A stretch of DNA of 64,000 nucleotides from an uncultured Eubacterium sp. (GCA_947178105.1 CAMWXD010000009.1:1-64000), one strand, 5' to 3'. Positions 26,413 to 35,419 are shown, numbered from the stretch's first letter. The notes: generated by a model from the letters alone, not told the origin. Made by a program: numbers and translations.

Positions 26413-29063
26413 AATTAGCATACCAGTACATGAGATATTATAAGAGCCAGACATGTGCAATCTTTATAAGCATAGTTTTGACATCAGGCTTATTGACAGG
26501 CATTAGTTCTTTGCTGCACAGCAGTCAGATGAATGATTTGGAGCATGACAGGCTAATTTATGGAGATTGGCATTACAATATCCATGTGGAAGCAGATCTT
26601 GCAGAAGAAATACTTCACGACCAATCGGGGAAAGGCTATCAGGTCGCTATGATAGGACGGAAAATTATAAAAGACGTTGCAAGGAAGCCCTTTCAGATCT
26701 TTTTTGTCGAGACAGATATGCACTACAGGCAAATGGCACATCGGCAATTGACGAAGGGGCGGTATCCGCAGCGCGCAGATGAGATAGCGGCAGACAATTA
26801 TACACTGGGGAATCTGGGATTTCAAGGCGGAATAGGCGACAGCATAGAGATTGAAGGAAAAAAATATTATTTATCTGGAATCATGAAAAGTGAATGGTCT
26901 ACGAATACGGACAGTATGGAAGTGTTTGTAAGCAGCCAGTTCCAGGGGATAGGAGCGGAAAGCTTTCTTTATGTAAAATTTGACGAGGGCAGGGCATTGT
27001 ATAAGCAACTGGATCATTTTCTTGTCAGGTTTCAGATTTCAGGAGATAAGGTACAGGACAATGACAACGTCAATCGCTATTTATTAGGAGAAGAACCGGA
27101 TTCGATTTATGAAATTATTAAATTTGGCTTGACGAATGAACAGGGAAACTTCACATATATTATTTTAAAACTGCAAAGCGAATATAATCTGACATTTTAT
27201 GGGATGCTGCTGTTTTTGTGTTTATTCAGTTTGTTTGTAATATACAGTATTTTTAATATATCTGTATCAAAGCGAATGGCACAGTATGGGATTTTGCAGA
27301 CAGTCGGAATTGCGGAAACCAATATTCTGCAGGCGGTAGTTGCGGAGCTGTGGATTTTATTTTGCCTGGGTTACCCGCTAGGAGCGGCACTCAGTAATGG
27401 AATCTTTAAAATAGGTTATCAAAGGATTGGCGCTGTATTTGGGAATACATCTGGTATGGGGAATGAAACACTGGCAGTTTCATCTGAAATGACGCTGGCG
27501 GACAGCGGAGCAGGCCAGGCATATTTCATATCCTGGACAGCAATTTTGACTGGCTTTATCATTCTATTCGCTGCGTTGGCAGGAATAGGCTGTCTTACCG
27601 TAAAGAGGATTAAAAAACAGACGCTTCGTGAAATTATGAGTGAAAGAAGTTCCAGTGTGAGAAGGAGTAGGAAAATCTATAGTTACACACATAAGGATTT
27701 ATCTGGTGTGATTCTCCGCAAATTTATGTTTGGTAAGAAGCGAAAGCTTATAGGAATGCTATTTTCACTTTCCTTGGGCGGTTGTATTTTTTTGTGTACA
27801 TCTTATATGATTGAAAATTTGAAAATACATGCAGAGATGTCTTTAAAATCAGATGATGGATTAAACTCAGAATATAAAATTTCTTTAAAAACAAAATCAC
27901 TTTCTGATGAAATCTCAGAAGAAACGGTACAGAAAATCAAGCGTTTACCAGATTTGGATAAGGTGTATGCTACAAAGTATACATTAGGAGAGATTACAAT
28001 AGATAAAAATGAATTGGAATGGGAGCATTATTTTGATGAACACCATAATGATGCAGGAGTACAAAAAGACTATGGCGGACTGCTTGTAGAAAGGCAGAAT
28101 CAGAATTTGGGGATTAAATATGACATCTATGGATATGATGCGGATATGATTCGCGCATTGGACGAATATCTCTTGGAGGGTGAAATTGATTTAGAAAAGA
28201 TGCAGAGTTCTAATAAAATCATAGCAGTTGCAAATGTGGATGCGCAGGGCAATTATAATTTTTATGGCAAGCATCCAGGAGATTTGATAAAAGTGAAAGT
28301 CCCCAAAAGCCAGAAAAACAGTGACAGCCTTTTAAAGTTTGAATCATCACCAGATCAATATATAGAAACAGAGCTGGAGATAGCGGCGGTTGTCAGCCGG
28401 GCACTTGTGAAAGAAGAGAACTTTTTGATTCGCGGAGTATGGAAAACAGCACCGTCCATCATAATGACAAACGGGCAGATGCAGATGAACTTTGATATTG
28501 GACAGTATAAAATCATAAATGCATCTGGTAAGAAAGGAGCAGACAGGGAAAATATAACGAAACAACTGCTGGCTGAGATACAAGATATTCCAAAAGCTGT
28601 CTTGCAGGATTATACAAAAGCGATTGAGTCTCAGAAAAATTATTTACGCCAGCAACAGATGTTTTTTACAGCAATTGCTGTCATTGTGCTTATTATGAGC
28701 CTTTTTCATATTATGAACAGCATGAGCTATTCTATCTTGGCAAGGCGTTATGAATTTGGGCTGTTAAGGGCGATGGGGACAACGGACAGCAAACTGTACA
28801 GAATCATAGCAAAAGAAGGCATTTGGTACGGTGTCTTGGCGAATGTTCTGCTCATACTCTTATTTGGAACAATTTTGCAGAAGATCATGATCTATTATAT
28901 GCAGCATGTTGTTCAATTTCTGCATATATCAGCATCCGTGCCAAGGCATCTGGTGATAATGATTGTGGCATTTAATATTGTGATATCCGTCATTGCAGTT
29001 CTTATGCCGGCAGGACGGATGATCAAAGACAGCATCATTGATGAAATCAGGAAAATACCATGA
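26406..29063 (+). CDS. FtsX-domain ABC permease
   Basis: 885 aa with an N-terminal helix, a large extracellular domain, two FtsX-type blocks of three helices (about 255-400 and 740-880) and a second extracytoplasmic domain in between. ILQTVGIAETNILQAV and LLRAMGTTDSKLYRI are the typical FtsX coupling segments. It pairs with the ATPase overlapping its start. No deletion is visible, in contrast to the genes upstream. It is a plausible self-protection transporter for the Agr-linked peptide. Confidence 0.88.
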   Translation: MLKLAYQYMRYYKSQTCAIFISIVLTSGLLTGISSLLHSSQMNDLEHDRLIYGDWHYNIHVEADLAEEILHDQSGKGYQVAMIGRKIIKDVARKPFQIFFVETDMHYRQMAHRQLTKGRYPQRADEIAADNYTLGNLGFQGGIGDSIEIEGKKYYLSGIMKSEWSTNTDSMEVFVSSQFQGIGAESFLYVKFDEGRALYKQLDHFLVRFQISGDKVQDNDNVNRYLLGEEPDSIYEIIKFGLTNEQGNFTYIILKLQSEYNLTFYGMLLFLCLFSLFVIYSIFNISVSKRMAQYGILQTVGIAETNILQAVVAELWILFCLGYPLGAALSNGIFKIGYQRIGAVFGNTSGMGNETLAVSSEMTLADSGAGQAYFISWTAILTGFIILFAALAGIGCLTVKRIKKQTLREIMSERSSSVRRSRKIYSYTHKDLSGVILRKFMFGKKRKLIGMLFSLSLGGCIFLCTSYMIENLKIHAEMSLKSDDGLNSEYKISLKTKSLSDEISEETVQKIKRLPDLDKVYATKYTLGEITIDKNELEWEHYFDEHHNDAGVQKDYGGLLVERQNQNLGIKYDIYGYDADMIRALDEYLLEGEIDLEKMQSSNKIIAVANVDAQGNYNFYGKHPGDLIKVKVPKSQKNSDSLLKFESSPDQYIETELEIAAVVSRALVKEENFLIRGVWKTAPSIIMTNGQMQMNFDIGQYKIINASGKKGADRENITKQLLAEIQDIPKAVLQDYTKAIESQKNYLRQQQMFFTAIAVIVLIMSLFHIMNSMSYSILARRYEFGLLRAMGTTDSKLYRIIAKEGIWYGVLANVLLILLFGTILQKIMIYYMQHVVQFLHISASVPRHLVIMIVAFNIVISVIAVLMPAGRMIKDSIIDEIRKIP

Positions 29064-29118
29064 TGTGGAACATATCCATTATTGCCAGGAAGCGGTATTA
29101 GGTATCGTATGTTAAAAA
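29058..29118 (+). repeat. Direct repeat copy A, at the permease stop codon
   Basis: About 47 bp, from CCATGATGTGGAA through GAAGCGGTATTAGGTA, recur with three differences at 30078, with weaker similarity beyond. This copy includes the permease stop codon. The two copies bracket the lipoprotein gene and a long hairpin, so the intervening DNA may have been inserted or the end of the permease locus duplicated. Confidence 0.75.
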
Positions 29119-29153
29119 TATAAATATGTGCCATTATGTTAGGGAGGGGTATT

Positions 29154-29876
29154 ATGAGAAAGAAAAGACTTTGTGCAGTACTGCTATTGTGTATGGTTTT
29201 CTTATGTGCCTGCGGAAAGGCAGAGAAAAAAGAGCAGGCGGAAAATCTGGAATTTCCGGGGTTATCTTGGGATATGACACCGGAAGCTGTTTTAAAAGCA
29301 TTTCAGACTGCAAAAGAGAATGCTGTTCTTTATGATGAAAACAGCCTCACAACAAGCTTTGGCATTACGGATCTCGAAGTGTTCGGACAAAAAGCAGAAC
29401 GTGTTTTCTTTTATTTTATAGATTATGCTTCCTTATGCCAAATGCCGGGACAGCAGGCGGGAGAGCAACGTCTGTGCCAGATCCGGGCGTATTATCCGCA
29501 GGATGCAGACCTGACGCCTGTAAAAGAGAAACTGGAGCAAGCTTATGGCGCAACAGTTTCGGAATATTATCCTTTTAGCAGAGCGGTTACTTTGGAAAAT
29601 GACAGCTCCATGAGTCTGAAGCCTTTGAAAGAGTCTGAATCGCTGAAATATTGGGGCACCAGTATCCTGGGAGATATCCTTCCGGAAAATGGGCTTGACA
29701 CTTTTCAAACGTACTGGAAAAACTGCCGGAGCGGATTGAATGAGGAGAATTGGGATTTTTTTAAAGGCCATGCCAGAATGGTTTCACTCATTTTTTCCGA
29801 CCAGGAAAGTGAAGAAGGAAAAGGTGTGGAATGGGATGCGCATAATCTTGCTGTATATCAGATATTGAATAGGTAA
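29154..29876 (+). CDS. Predicted lipoprotein, unknown function
   Basis: 240 aa from ATG 29154 (GGGAGGGG upstream; the track start at 29136 precedes the ribosome site). Signal peptide MRKKRLCAVLLLCMVFLCAC has a lipobox ending at Cys20. The mature protein is mixed alpha/beta with no motif I recognise. It stands alone between the two copies of a direct repeat. Confidence 0.75.
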   Translation: MRKKRLCAVLLLCMVFLCACGKAEKKEQAENLEFPGLSWDMTPEAVLKAFQTAKENAVLYDENSLTTSFGITDLEVFGQKAERVFFYFIDYASLCQMPGQQAGEQRLCQIRAYYPQDADLTPVKEKLEQAYGATVSEYYPFSRAVTLENDSSMSLKPLKESESLKYWGTSILGDILPENGLDTFQTYWKNCRSGLNEENWDFFKGHARMVSLIFSDQESEEGKGVEWDAHNLAVYQILNR

Positions 29877-29921
29877 ACAATGGTTGATGATGATAACGAT
29901 AGAGAATATCAATTAACCAAA

Positions 29922-30029
29922 GAAAAGTGGCTGTCGCACTAAGAAAAAATATACAAGATAAAGTAGAATTTTATTGCAAATGAATACTATATCTTGTATG
30001 CTTAATCCTTAGTGCGACAGCCACTTTTC
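29922..30029. repeat. Long nested hairpin element
   Basis: Perfect 22-bp outer arms (29922-29943 and 30008-30029, starting GAAAAGTGGCTGTCGCAC) enclose a second perfect 10-bp inverted repeat (ATACAAGATA). The outer ends AAAGAAAAGTGGC and CTTTTCGTATA are shared with the hairpin at 30735. It could be a terminator for the lipoprotein gene or a small palindromic mobile element. Confidence 0.75.
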
Positions 30030-30077
30030 GTATAATAGTACTCAGCGTATTCAGGTATATGCTTCCTGACGCAAATG

Positions 30078-30136
30078 CCATGATGTGGAATATATCCATT
30101 ATTGCCGGGAAGCGGTATTAGGTACCATAAAAAATA
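30078..30136 (+). repeat. Direct repeat copy B
   Basis: Second copy of the repeat at 29058, with three changes over the first 47 bp (for example CATATCC to TATATCC). The upstream flank does not match the permease gene, so only the end-of-gene segment is duplicated. Confidence 0.75.
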
Positions 30137-30287
30137 TAAACAGGAATACGCTTGACCTGATGTTAAATAATGTGATAAAGTATCCTCATTAAACACGCTC
30201 TAGAGAAAACAAGGACTTGTGCAGAAAAAATATTTCAAAATGAAAGCAAAAAATAGTAAACACGCTTAATAGGAAAGGAATGTTTGT

Positions 30288-30515
30288 ATGAGTGAAAGAG
30301 AACAAGCGAAACAAATCATTGATCAGCTCCCAGAATATAAAATGACAAAAATTTTATATTTATTAAAGGGAATACAAATTGATGATGAGATAGAAGATGA
30401 TTTATTTTGTGAAAATTTAGCGGAAAGATATTTAAACGATCCAGATCATGAAGTGATTCCTTTTGAAGAAGCTATAAAGGAAGCGGGGTTAACGATGGAT
30501 GACCTACAAGATTAG
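30288..30515 (+). CDS. RelB-like antitoxin
   Basis: 75 aa acidic protein (SEREQAKQIIDQLPEYKM...), with GGAAAGGAATG upstream. The C-terminal FEEAIKEAGLTMDDLQD is typical of short Firmicute antitoxins paired with RelE-family toxins. It overlaps the toxin gene by 17 bp. The N-terminus may hold the DNA-binding and dimerisation part. Confidence 0.75.
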   Translation: MSEREQAKQIIDQLPEYKMTKILYLLKGIQIDDEIEDDLFCENLAERYLNDPDHEVIPFEEAIKEAGLTMDDLQD

Positions 30516-30696
30516 CATTGATAAAAAGGCACAGAAGTTTATTTTAAAGCAGCCCAAAAACATACAGAACTTCATATATAAGGCAATTTATCACTTACCA
30601 TCTGGAGATACAAGACCATTAGAAGGGCATAATGGGGAATTGATTATATGTGTTGTGGATGCCGGAAATCGTGGAGATATATACAAAAGATATTAG
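30499..30696 (+). pseudogene. RelE-like toxin with internal in-frame deletion
   Basis: The 65-aa ORF starts like a RelE/ParE toxin (YKISIDKKAQKFILKQPKNIQ) and ends with the usual VVDAGNRGDIYKRY. Between GDTRPLEGHNG and ELIICVVDAG about 18 residues are missing compared with full-length relatives (about 85 aa). That segment normally carries the R-x-R-x-GDYR-x-x-Y core with the catalytic arginines. The toxin is therefore predicted to be inactive, while its antitoxin gene is intact. Confidence 0.65.
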
Positions 30697-30734
30697 AGCG
30701 TGTTTGAACATAAATGCAGCTCCTTTTGTACAAA

Positions 30735-30786
30735 GAAAAGTGGCCAGAGACATATTATGAAAATGATATGTCTCTGGTCTCTTTTC
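30735..30786 (+). terminator. Hairpin terminator after TA cassette
   Basis: A 21-bp imperfect stem (GAAAAGTGGCCAGAGACATAT with its complement, GTGG opposite TCTC) ends in CTTTTCGTATA. It shares its outer sequence with the element at 29922. It separates the toxin-antitoxin pair from the trehalose operon. Confidence 0.7.
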
Positions 30787-30826
30787 GTATATCTGTGCTA
30801 AATTTCATCGTTAGAAGCTTCTTCTC

Positions 30827-30913
30827 GCTTGTTTAAACAAATTTCAAAAATCCGCTTGACATGTTTAAACAAGTATGTTATAAAAGATGTAACAACAAAC
30901 TTGTTTAAACAAG
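30827..30913 (+). promoter_or_regulatory. Trehalose operon promoter with three palindromic operators
   Basis: TTGACA (30856-30861), a 17-nt spacer and TATAAA (30879-30884) form a strong promoter. TTGTTTAAACAA-type palindromes lie at 30827-30840, 30860-30873 (inside the spacer) and 30900-30913 (perfect CTTGTTTAAACAAG). A repressor bound at these would hide the promoter. The site resembles GntR-family sugar-repressor operators such as TreR; no treR is in the window. Confidence 0.8.
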
Positions 30914-30936
30914 AAGGAAAATGAAATGGGAAAAAC

Positions 30937-32469
30937 ATGGGTAAGTATGCAGAAGATGCAAAAGAGCTGCTGCGGCTGGTGGGCGGCAAGGAGAACATTG
31001 CAGCAGTGTCACATTGCATGACACGTATGAGGTTTGTGCTCAACGAACCAAAGAAAGCGGATATTGAAAAGATCGAAGCGATGAAGGTTGTCAAGGGCAG
31101 CTTTACGCAGACGGGACAGTTCCAGGTCATTATCGGAAATACAGTGGCGGATTTTTACAATGATTTTATTGCAGTTTCGGGCATTGAAGGGGTTTCAAAA
31201 GATGCGGTGAAGAATGCTGCAAAGCAGAATCAAAATGTCTTGCAGAGAATGATTACGGCGCTGGCGGAAATATTTGCGCCGCTGATTCCGGCAATTATTA
31301 CGGGCGGTTTGATTCTTGGATTTCGTAATTGTATCGACAGCCTGTATTTATTTGAGGACGGGACAAAGACGCTATGTGAGATCAGCCAGTTTTGGGCGGG
31401 TATTGACAGTTTTTTATGGCTGATCGGCGAAGCGGTATTTCATATGCTGCCGGTGGGAATCTGCTGGTCTGTAACGAAAAAGATGGGTACGACACAGATG
31501 CTTGGAATTGTATTAGGGCTTACGCTTGTATCCGGCCAGCTTTTGAACGCATATGCAGTCGCAGGAGCGGCGGATATTCCGGTATGGGATTTTGGGATGT
31601 TTCAGGTAAATATGATCGGCTATCAGGGACAGGTGCTGCCGGCTGTTTTTGCAGCATTTACGTTAGTTTATCTGGAAAAGTTTTTCCGCAAAATCACGCC
31701 GCAGGTAGTGTCTATGATCGTAGTGCCGTTTTGCAGCCTGCTGCTGGCAGTTATGGCTTCCCATTTTGTACTTGGGCCGATCGGCTGGAAAATCGGTTCT
31801 GCGGTTTCTGCGGTTGTGTATGCAGGGATTACAGGTTCGTTTAAAATTGTGTTTGGCGCTGTGTTTGGTTTTATATATGCCCCGCTTGTGATTACAGGGC
31901 TTCACCATATGTCGAATGCGATTGATTTGCAGTTGATTGCAGATTATGGCGGGACGATGCTTTGGCCGATGATTGCTTTGTCAAACATTGCACAGGGATC
32001 TGCGGTGCTTGGCATGACGGTGCTTCAAAGAAAAGACGCACAGGCGCAGGAAGTGAATGTGCCAGCCTGTGTGTCCTGTTATCTGGGGGTTACGGAGCCG
32101 GCGATTTTCGGTGTAAATTTAAAACATGGGTTTCCATTTGTGTGTGGGATGATCGGCTCGGCATGTGCAGCGGTTGTCTGTGTGGCAATGGGTACGACGG
32201 CAAATGCAATCGGGGTCGGCGGACTGCCTGGCATTCTTTCCATTCAGCCAGATTCGATGGCAGGATTTGCAGTGTGCATGGTAATTGCGGCTGCCATACC
32301 TTTTGTATTGACGATGGCGGCAGGAAAAAAACGTCTGCCCAAAGGGGCGGATGATAAGACAGCACAGCAGTTGGCGCAGGCTGCGGCAGGTGCCGGACAA
32401 AGTACAGCGGCAGGAACTGCAGCGGAAGTGATGGCGGATAAGAATACGCAAGATGAGGCAGTCAGTTGA
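30937..32469 (+). CDS. treP: PTS trehalose-type permease, EIIBC
   Basis: 510 aa. The EIIB domain (residues 1-85) has the phospho-cysteine in AVSHCMTRMRF. The EIIC domain has about ten helices with PLVITGLHHMSNAID and CYLGVTEPAIFGV, conserved in the glucose/sucrose/trehalose PTS superfamily. The alanine- and glutamine-rich tail looks like a linker. The phosphotrehalase gene two genes on supports trehalose as substrate. The tail runs straight into the EIIA start. Confidence 0.88.
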   Translation: MGKYAEDAKELLRLVGGKENIAAVSHCMTRMRFVLNEPKKADIEKIEAMKVVKGSFTQTGQFQVIIGNTVADFYNDFIAVSGIEGVSKDAVKNAAKQNQNVLQRMITALAEIFAPLIPAIITGGLILGFRNCIDSLYLFEDGTKTLCEISQFWAGIDSFLWLIGEAVFHMLPVGICWSVTKKMGTTQMLGIVLGLTLVSGQLLNAYAVAGAADIPVWDFGMFQVNMIGYQGQVLPAVFAAFTLVYLEKFFRKITPQVVSMIVVPFCSLLLAVMASHFVLGPIGWKIGSAVSAVVYAGITGSFKIVFGAVFGFIYAPLVITGLHHMSNAIDLQLIADYGGTMLWPMIALSNIAQGSAVLGMTVLQRKDAQAQEVNVPACVSCYLGVTEPAIFGVNLKHGFPFVCGMIGSACAAVVCVAMGTTANAIGVGGLPGILSIQPDSMAGFAVCMVIAAAIPFVLTMAAGKKRLPKGADDKTAQQLAQAAAGAGQSTAAGTAAEVMADKNTQDEAVS

Positions 32470-32915
32470 AAGCATTTTTAACAGGGCAGGTGATTGAGCT
32501 GAAAGAGGTTGGAGACGGAGTATTTTCAGAAGGCGTCATGGGAGAGGGCGTTGCAATCCTTCCAGAGACAGATATTTTGTACGCCCCGGCGGATGCTAAA
32601 GTCAGCGTACTGATGCAGGAGTCCAGACATGCGTGCGGGCTGACGCTTGCCAATGGGGTGGAACTTTTGCTTCACGTAGGGATCGATACGGTGGATATGA
32701 AGGGAGACGGCTTTCAGTATCTTGTTTCAGAAGGGCAAAAAGTAAAAGCAGGGACGCCGCTGCGTCGGTTTGACCGGGAAAAGATTCGCGCAGCCGGGCA
32801 TCCAGATACGACCGTATGCATTATTACGGATGCGGCCGAAACAAAAAGCGCACAGTTTCATACCGGTATAAGAGGAGAAGCAAATGTGACGGTAGTGGCA
32901 GATATACAGAGCTGA
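32466..32915 (+). CDS. PTS EIIA (glucose-type) component
   Basis: 149 aa. VELLLHVGIDTVDMKG holds the phospho-accepting histidine of the EIIA-Glc fold, and VLMQESRHACGL the second active-site histidine. The start is a TTG that overlaps the EIIBC stop (TTGA), with no separate ribosome site visible, so translation should depend on coupling or reinitiation. It may be a formerly fused IIBCA protein split at the linker. It should pass phosphate from HPr to EIIB. Confidence 0.85.
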   Translation: MKAFLTGQVIELKEVGDGVFSEGVMGEGVAILPETDILYAPADAKVSVLMQESRHACGLTLANGVELLLHVGIDTVDMKGDGFQYLVSEGQKVKAGTPLRRFDREKIRAAGHPDTTVCIITDAAETKSAQFHTGIRGEANVTVVADIQS

Positions 32916-32928
32916 CGGGAGGAAAGAG

Positions 32929-34566
32929 ATGGATTTTAAAAGCAGTGTCATTTATCAGATTTATCCAAAGTCATTTTGTGACAGCAATGGCGACGGAATC
33001 GGCGATATACGAGGAATCATTCAGAAATTAGATTATATCCAAAGCCTGGGAGTGGATTATATATGGAGCACGCCGTTTTTTGCATCCCCGCTGCGGGATA
33101 ACGGCTATGATGTGGAGGATTATCGGAAAATCCATCCGCTGTTTGGGACGATGGAGGACGTGGAGGAGCTGATTGAAAAGGCACAGGAGCGCGGTATGGG
33201 GCTGATGCTAGATATGGTATTTAACCATACGTCTACACGGCATGAGTGGTTCCAAAAAGCATTGGCAGGCGACCAAAAATATATGGATTATTATATTTTT
33301 AAAGATGGAGAGCCGGGAGAGCCTCCAACAAACTGGCAGTCCAAATTCGGCGGCCCGGCTTGGGAGTATGTGCCGTATTTAAAAAAGTGGTATCTGCATT
33401 TGTTTGATGTTTCCCAGGCGGATTTAAACTGGAAAAATCCTGCGGTAAGGGAGGAATTAAAAAATGTAATCCGGTTTTGGAAAGAAAAGGGTGTAAAAGG
33501 ATTTCGGTTTGATGTGGTAAACCTGATTTCCAAGCCGGATGTATTTGAGGATGATCCCGCAGGCGACGGCAGAAGGTTTTACTCCGACGGGCCGCAGGTG
33601 CATGAGTATCTGAAAGAACTGACGGCGGATACGGGAATCGGAGATATGATTACAGTAGGGGAAATGTCCTCCACTAGCCTGGAGCATTGTATCCGGTATT
33701 CCAATCCGGCTGAAAAGGAATTGACGATGTGTTTTAATTTTCATCATCTCAAGGTGGATTATAAGGATGGAAATAAATGGGAGCTGGCAGGGCCGGATTA
33801 CCACAACCTGAAAACGTTGTTTGAGACATGGCAGACGCAGATGGAGCAGCAGCACGGCTGGAACGCTCTGTTTTGGTGCAACCATGACCAGCCAAGGATC
33901 GTATCCCGTCTTGGGGATGATAAAAAATACTGGAAGGAATCTGCGAAAATGCTTGCTACATGCATTCATTTGCTGCGGGGCACGCCGTACATTTATCAGG
34001 GAGAGGAACTGGGTATGGCAAATGCCGGATATCAGTCGATTGACGAATACCGTGATGTGGAAAGTATTCATTACTATCAGATCCTGATGCAAAGCGGAAA
34101 AACGCAGGAAGAAGCGCTGGAAATACTTAGAGCGCGGTCAAGGGATAACAGCAGGACGCCGATGCAGTGGAACAGCGGGAAATATGCGGGATTTTCAAAG
34201 AAGCAGCCATGGATTGGAATACCAGGAAATTATAAATATATCAATGCAGAAGCACAGGAGCAGGATACGGATTCGATTTTGCATTATTATCGAAAGCTGG
34301 TTGCGTTAAGAAAGCAGTACAGGGTGGTGCAGGATGGTACGGTGGAATTTTTGTATCAGGAACAGGCTGAAGTCTTTGCGTATCGCAGGGTATGGGAAGG
34401 ACAAGAGCTGCTTGTGCTGAACAACCTTTCGGGCAGGGAAGTGGTATTGCAGGAAGCGGTTTCAGGCACAGGATATCAGTGCCTGCTGGGCAATTACAGG
34501 CAGGAGGAGGTGGAAGGCTTGGAGGTATTGCGGCCGTATGAAAGCGTTGTATGGATGAAGATGTAG
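32929..34566 (+). CDS. treC: Alpha,alpha-phosphotrehalase (GH13)
   Basis: 545 aa, the normal length for TreC. The GH13 signatures are DMVFNHTS, GFRFDVVNLI with the nucleophile aspartate, the TVGEMSS acid/base glutamate, and NHDQPR with the transition-state aspartate. It hydrolyses trehalose 6-phosphate, the PTS product, to glucose and glucose 6-phosphate. GGGAGGAAAG precedes ATG 32929. It completes the treP-EIIA-treC operon; the GH13_29/oligo-1,6-glucosidase alternative is less likely given the PTS genes. Confidence 0.9.
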   Translation: MDFKSSVIYQIYPKSFCDSNGDGIGDIRGIIQKLDYIQSLGVDYIWSTPFFASPLRDNGYDVEDYRKIHPLFGTMEDVEELIEKAQERGMGLMLDMVFNHTSTRHEWFQKALAGDQKYMDYYIFKDGEPGEPPTNWQSKFGGPAWEYVPYLKKWYLHLFDVSQADLNWKNPAVREELKNVIRFWKEKGVKGFRFDVVNLISKPDVFEDDPAGDGRRFYSDGPQVHEYLKELTADTGIGDMITVGEMSSTSLEHCIRYSNPAEKELTMCFNFHHLKVDYKDGNKWELAGPDYHNLKTLFETWQTQMEQQHGWNALFWCNHDQPRIVSRLGDDKKYWKESAKMLATCIHLLRGTPYIYQGEELGMANAGYQSIDEYRDVESIHYYQILMQSGKTQEEALEILRARSRDNSRTPMQWNSGKYAGFSKKQPWIGIPGNYKYINAEAQEQDTDSILHYYRKLVALRKQYRVVQDGTVEFLYQEQAEVFAYRRVWEGQELLVLNNLSGREVVLQEAVSGTGYQCLLGNYRQEEVEGLEVLRPYESVVWMKM

Positions 34567-34776
34567 AATTTATAGAAAACAAGGATGAAAAATGCAAGGA
34601 AAAATGATTGTGAAATGAAAGCCTTTAAAAGGCAGGAAACTTTCAAAGATGGCAAGTGAAGAATTTGATTGAGGAAATTACACATTTGATATATAATAAC
34701 CTAAAGAGTGAATGCTTTCCTTTAGATGCAAATTGCTACAGCAACAAACAGAGCGAGCAGAAAGGAATGATGCCAT

Positions 34777-35406
34777 TTGGAACAGCATAAAGAGAATTTA
34801 AAAGATTTAGAGATGGCAAAAAAGAGGGATCACAAAATTGAGATTACAGAGGAAGCCATCAGAAAGGTACCAAGAATAAAATATAAAAATATACCAGAAA
34901 ACGAGTATGATACAATTCAGGAATTGGCAAGAAATGTTCTGCTTATTTCTAAAAAAGAAAACGATTCAAATGAAGTTGCAATTACATATGAAATGGACAG
35001 TCGCAAACGTATTTTGAAAGGGGAAGATTATATCGGGGTAGCATTGGGCAGTGAGCATGAGGTTGATCCTTTAAGCAGTACAATTTCATACCATTTAGTA
35101 GCGTCTGCAAAAAAATGTATAGTTATTGTATTGCATAATCATCCTTCATTATCTGATTTTTCTTTGTCAGATGTGCAATTCCTGTTGAGGTATGCAGGTA
35201 TTAAAATGATGGTAGTTGTTACGAATCTTGGCAGCATATCCTATCTCGTAAAAGGGAAAAAATATGCTTATGAAAAAGCGGTTGCGTTGTTTAATGAAGC
35301 AGTTAATGCAAACAATGAAGCGAGGGACTTAAAAGGCCTGCAGAAAGCGTCAGATTATTTCTTAAAAAATTGTCATGTAGCCGGGATTGATTATGATAAC
35401 CGTTAG
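34777..35406 (+). CDS. JAB/MPN-like (RadC-type core) protein
   Basis: 209 aa; TTG start with AAAGGA 10 nt upstream (ATG 34816 is the alternative). The centre carries HNHPSLSDFSLSD, similar to the RadC/JAMM zinc motif (HNHPSGDPTPSxxD) but one residue shorter before the serine, after a beta strand (KKCIVIVLHNHP) as in that fold. The N-terminal region is charged, the C-terminus helical. The stop is 13 nt before a small acidic/basic gene. The role is unknown; metalloprotease or deubiquitinase-like activity is only a family inference. Confidence 0.6.
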   Translation: MEQHKENLKDLEMAKKRDHKIEITEEAIRKVPRIKYKNIPENEYDTIQELARNVLLISKKENDSNEVAITYEMDSRKRILKGEDYIGVALGSEHEVDPLSSTISYHLVASAKKCIVIVLHNHPSLSDFSLSDVQFLLRYAGIKMMVVVTNLGSISYLVKGKKYAYEKAVALFNEAVNANNEARDLKGLQKASDYFLKNCHVAGIDYDNR

Positions 35407-35419
35407 AAAGGAGATAGTT

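Larger units (their letters stand above)
30191..30705. mobile_element. Inverted-repeat-bounded cassette carrying a TA pair
   Basis: AAACACGCTCTA (30191-30202) and its exact reverse complement (30694-30705) bound 515 bp that hold only the antitoxin and toxin genes. The toxin stop codon lies in the right repeat. Related AGAGCGTGT sequences occur alone at 18353 and 60020. No transposase is present. The cassette reading is inference from the symmetric ends. Confidence 0.45.

Noticed and set aside
30191-30705. Classic insertion sequence
   Set aside because: Inverted ends exist but no transposase and no target-site duplication could be seen; left as a possible cassette only.
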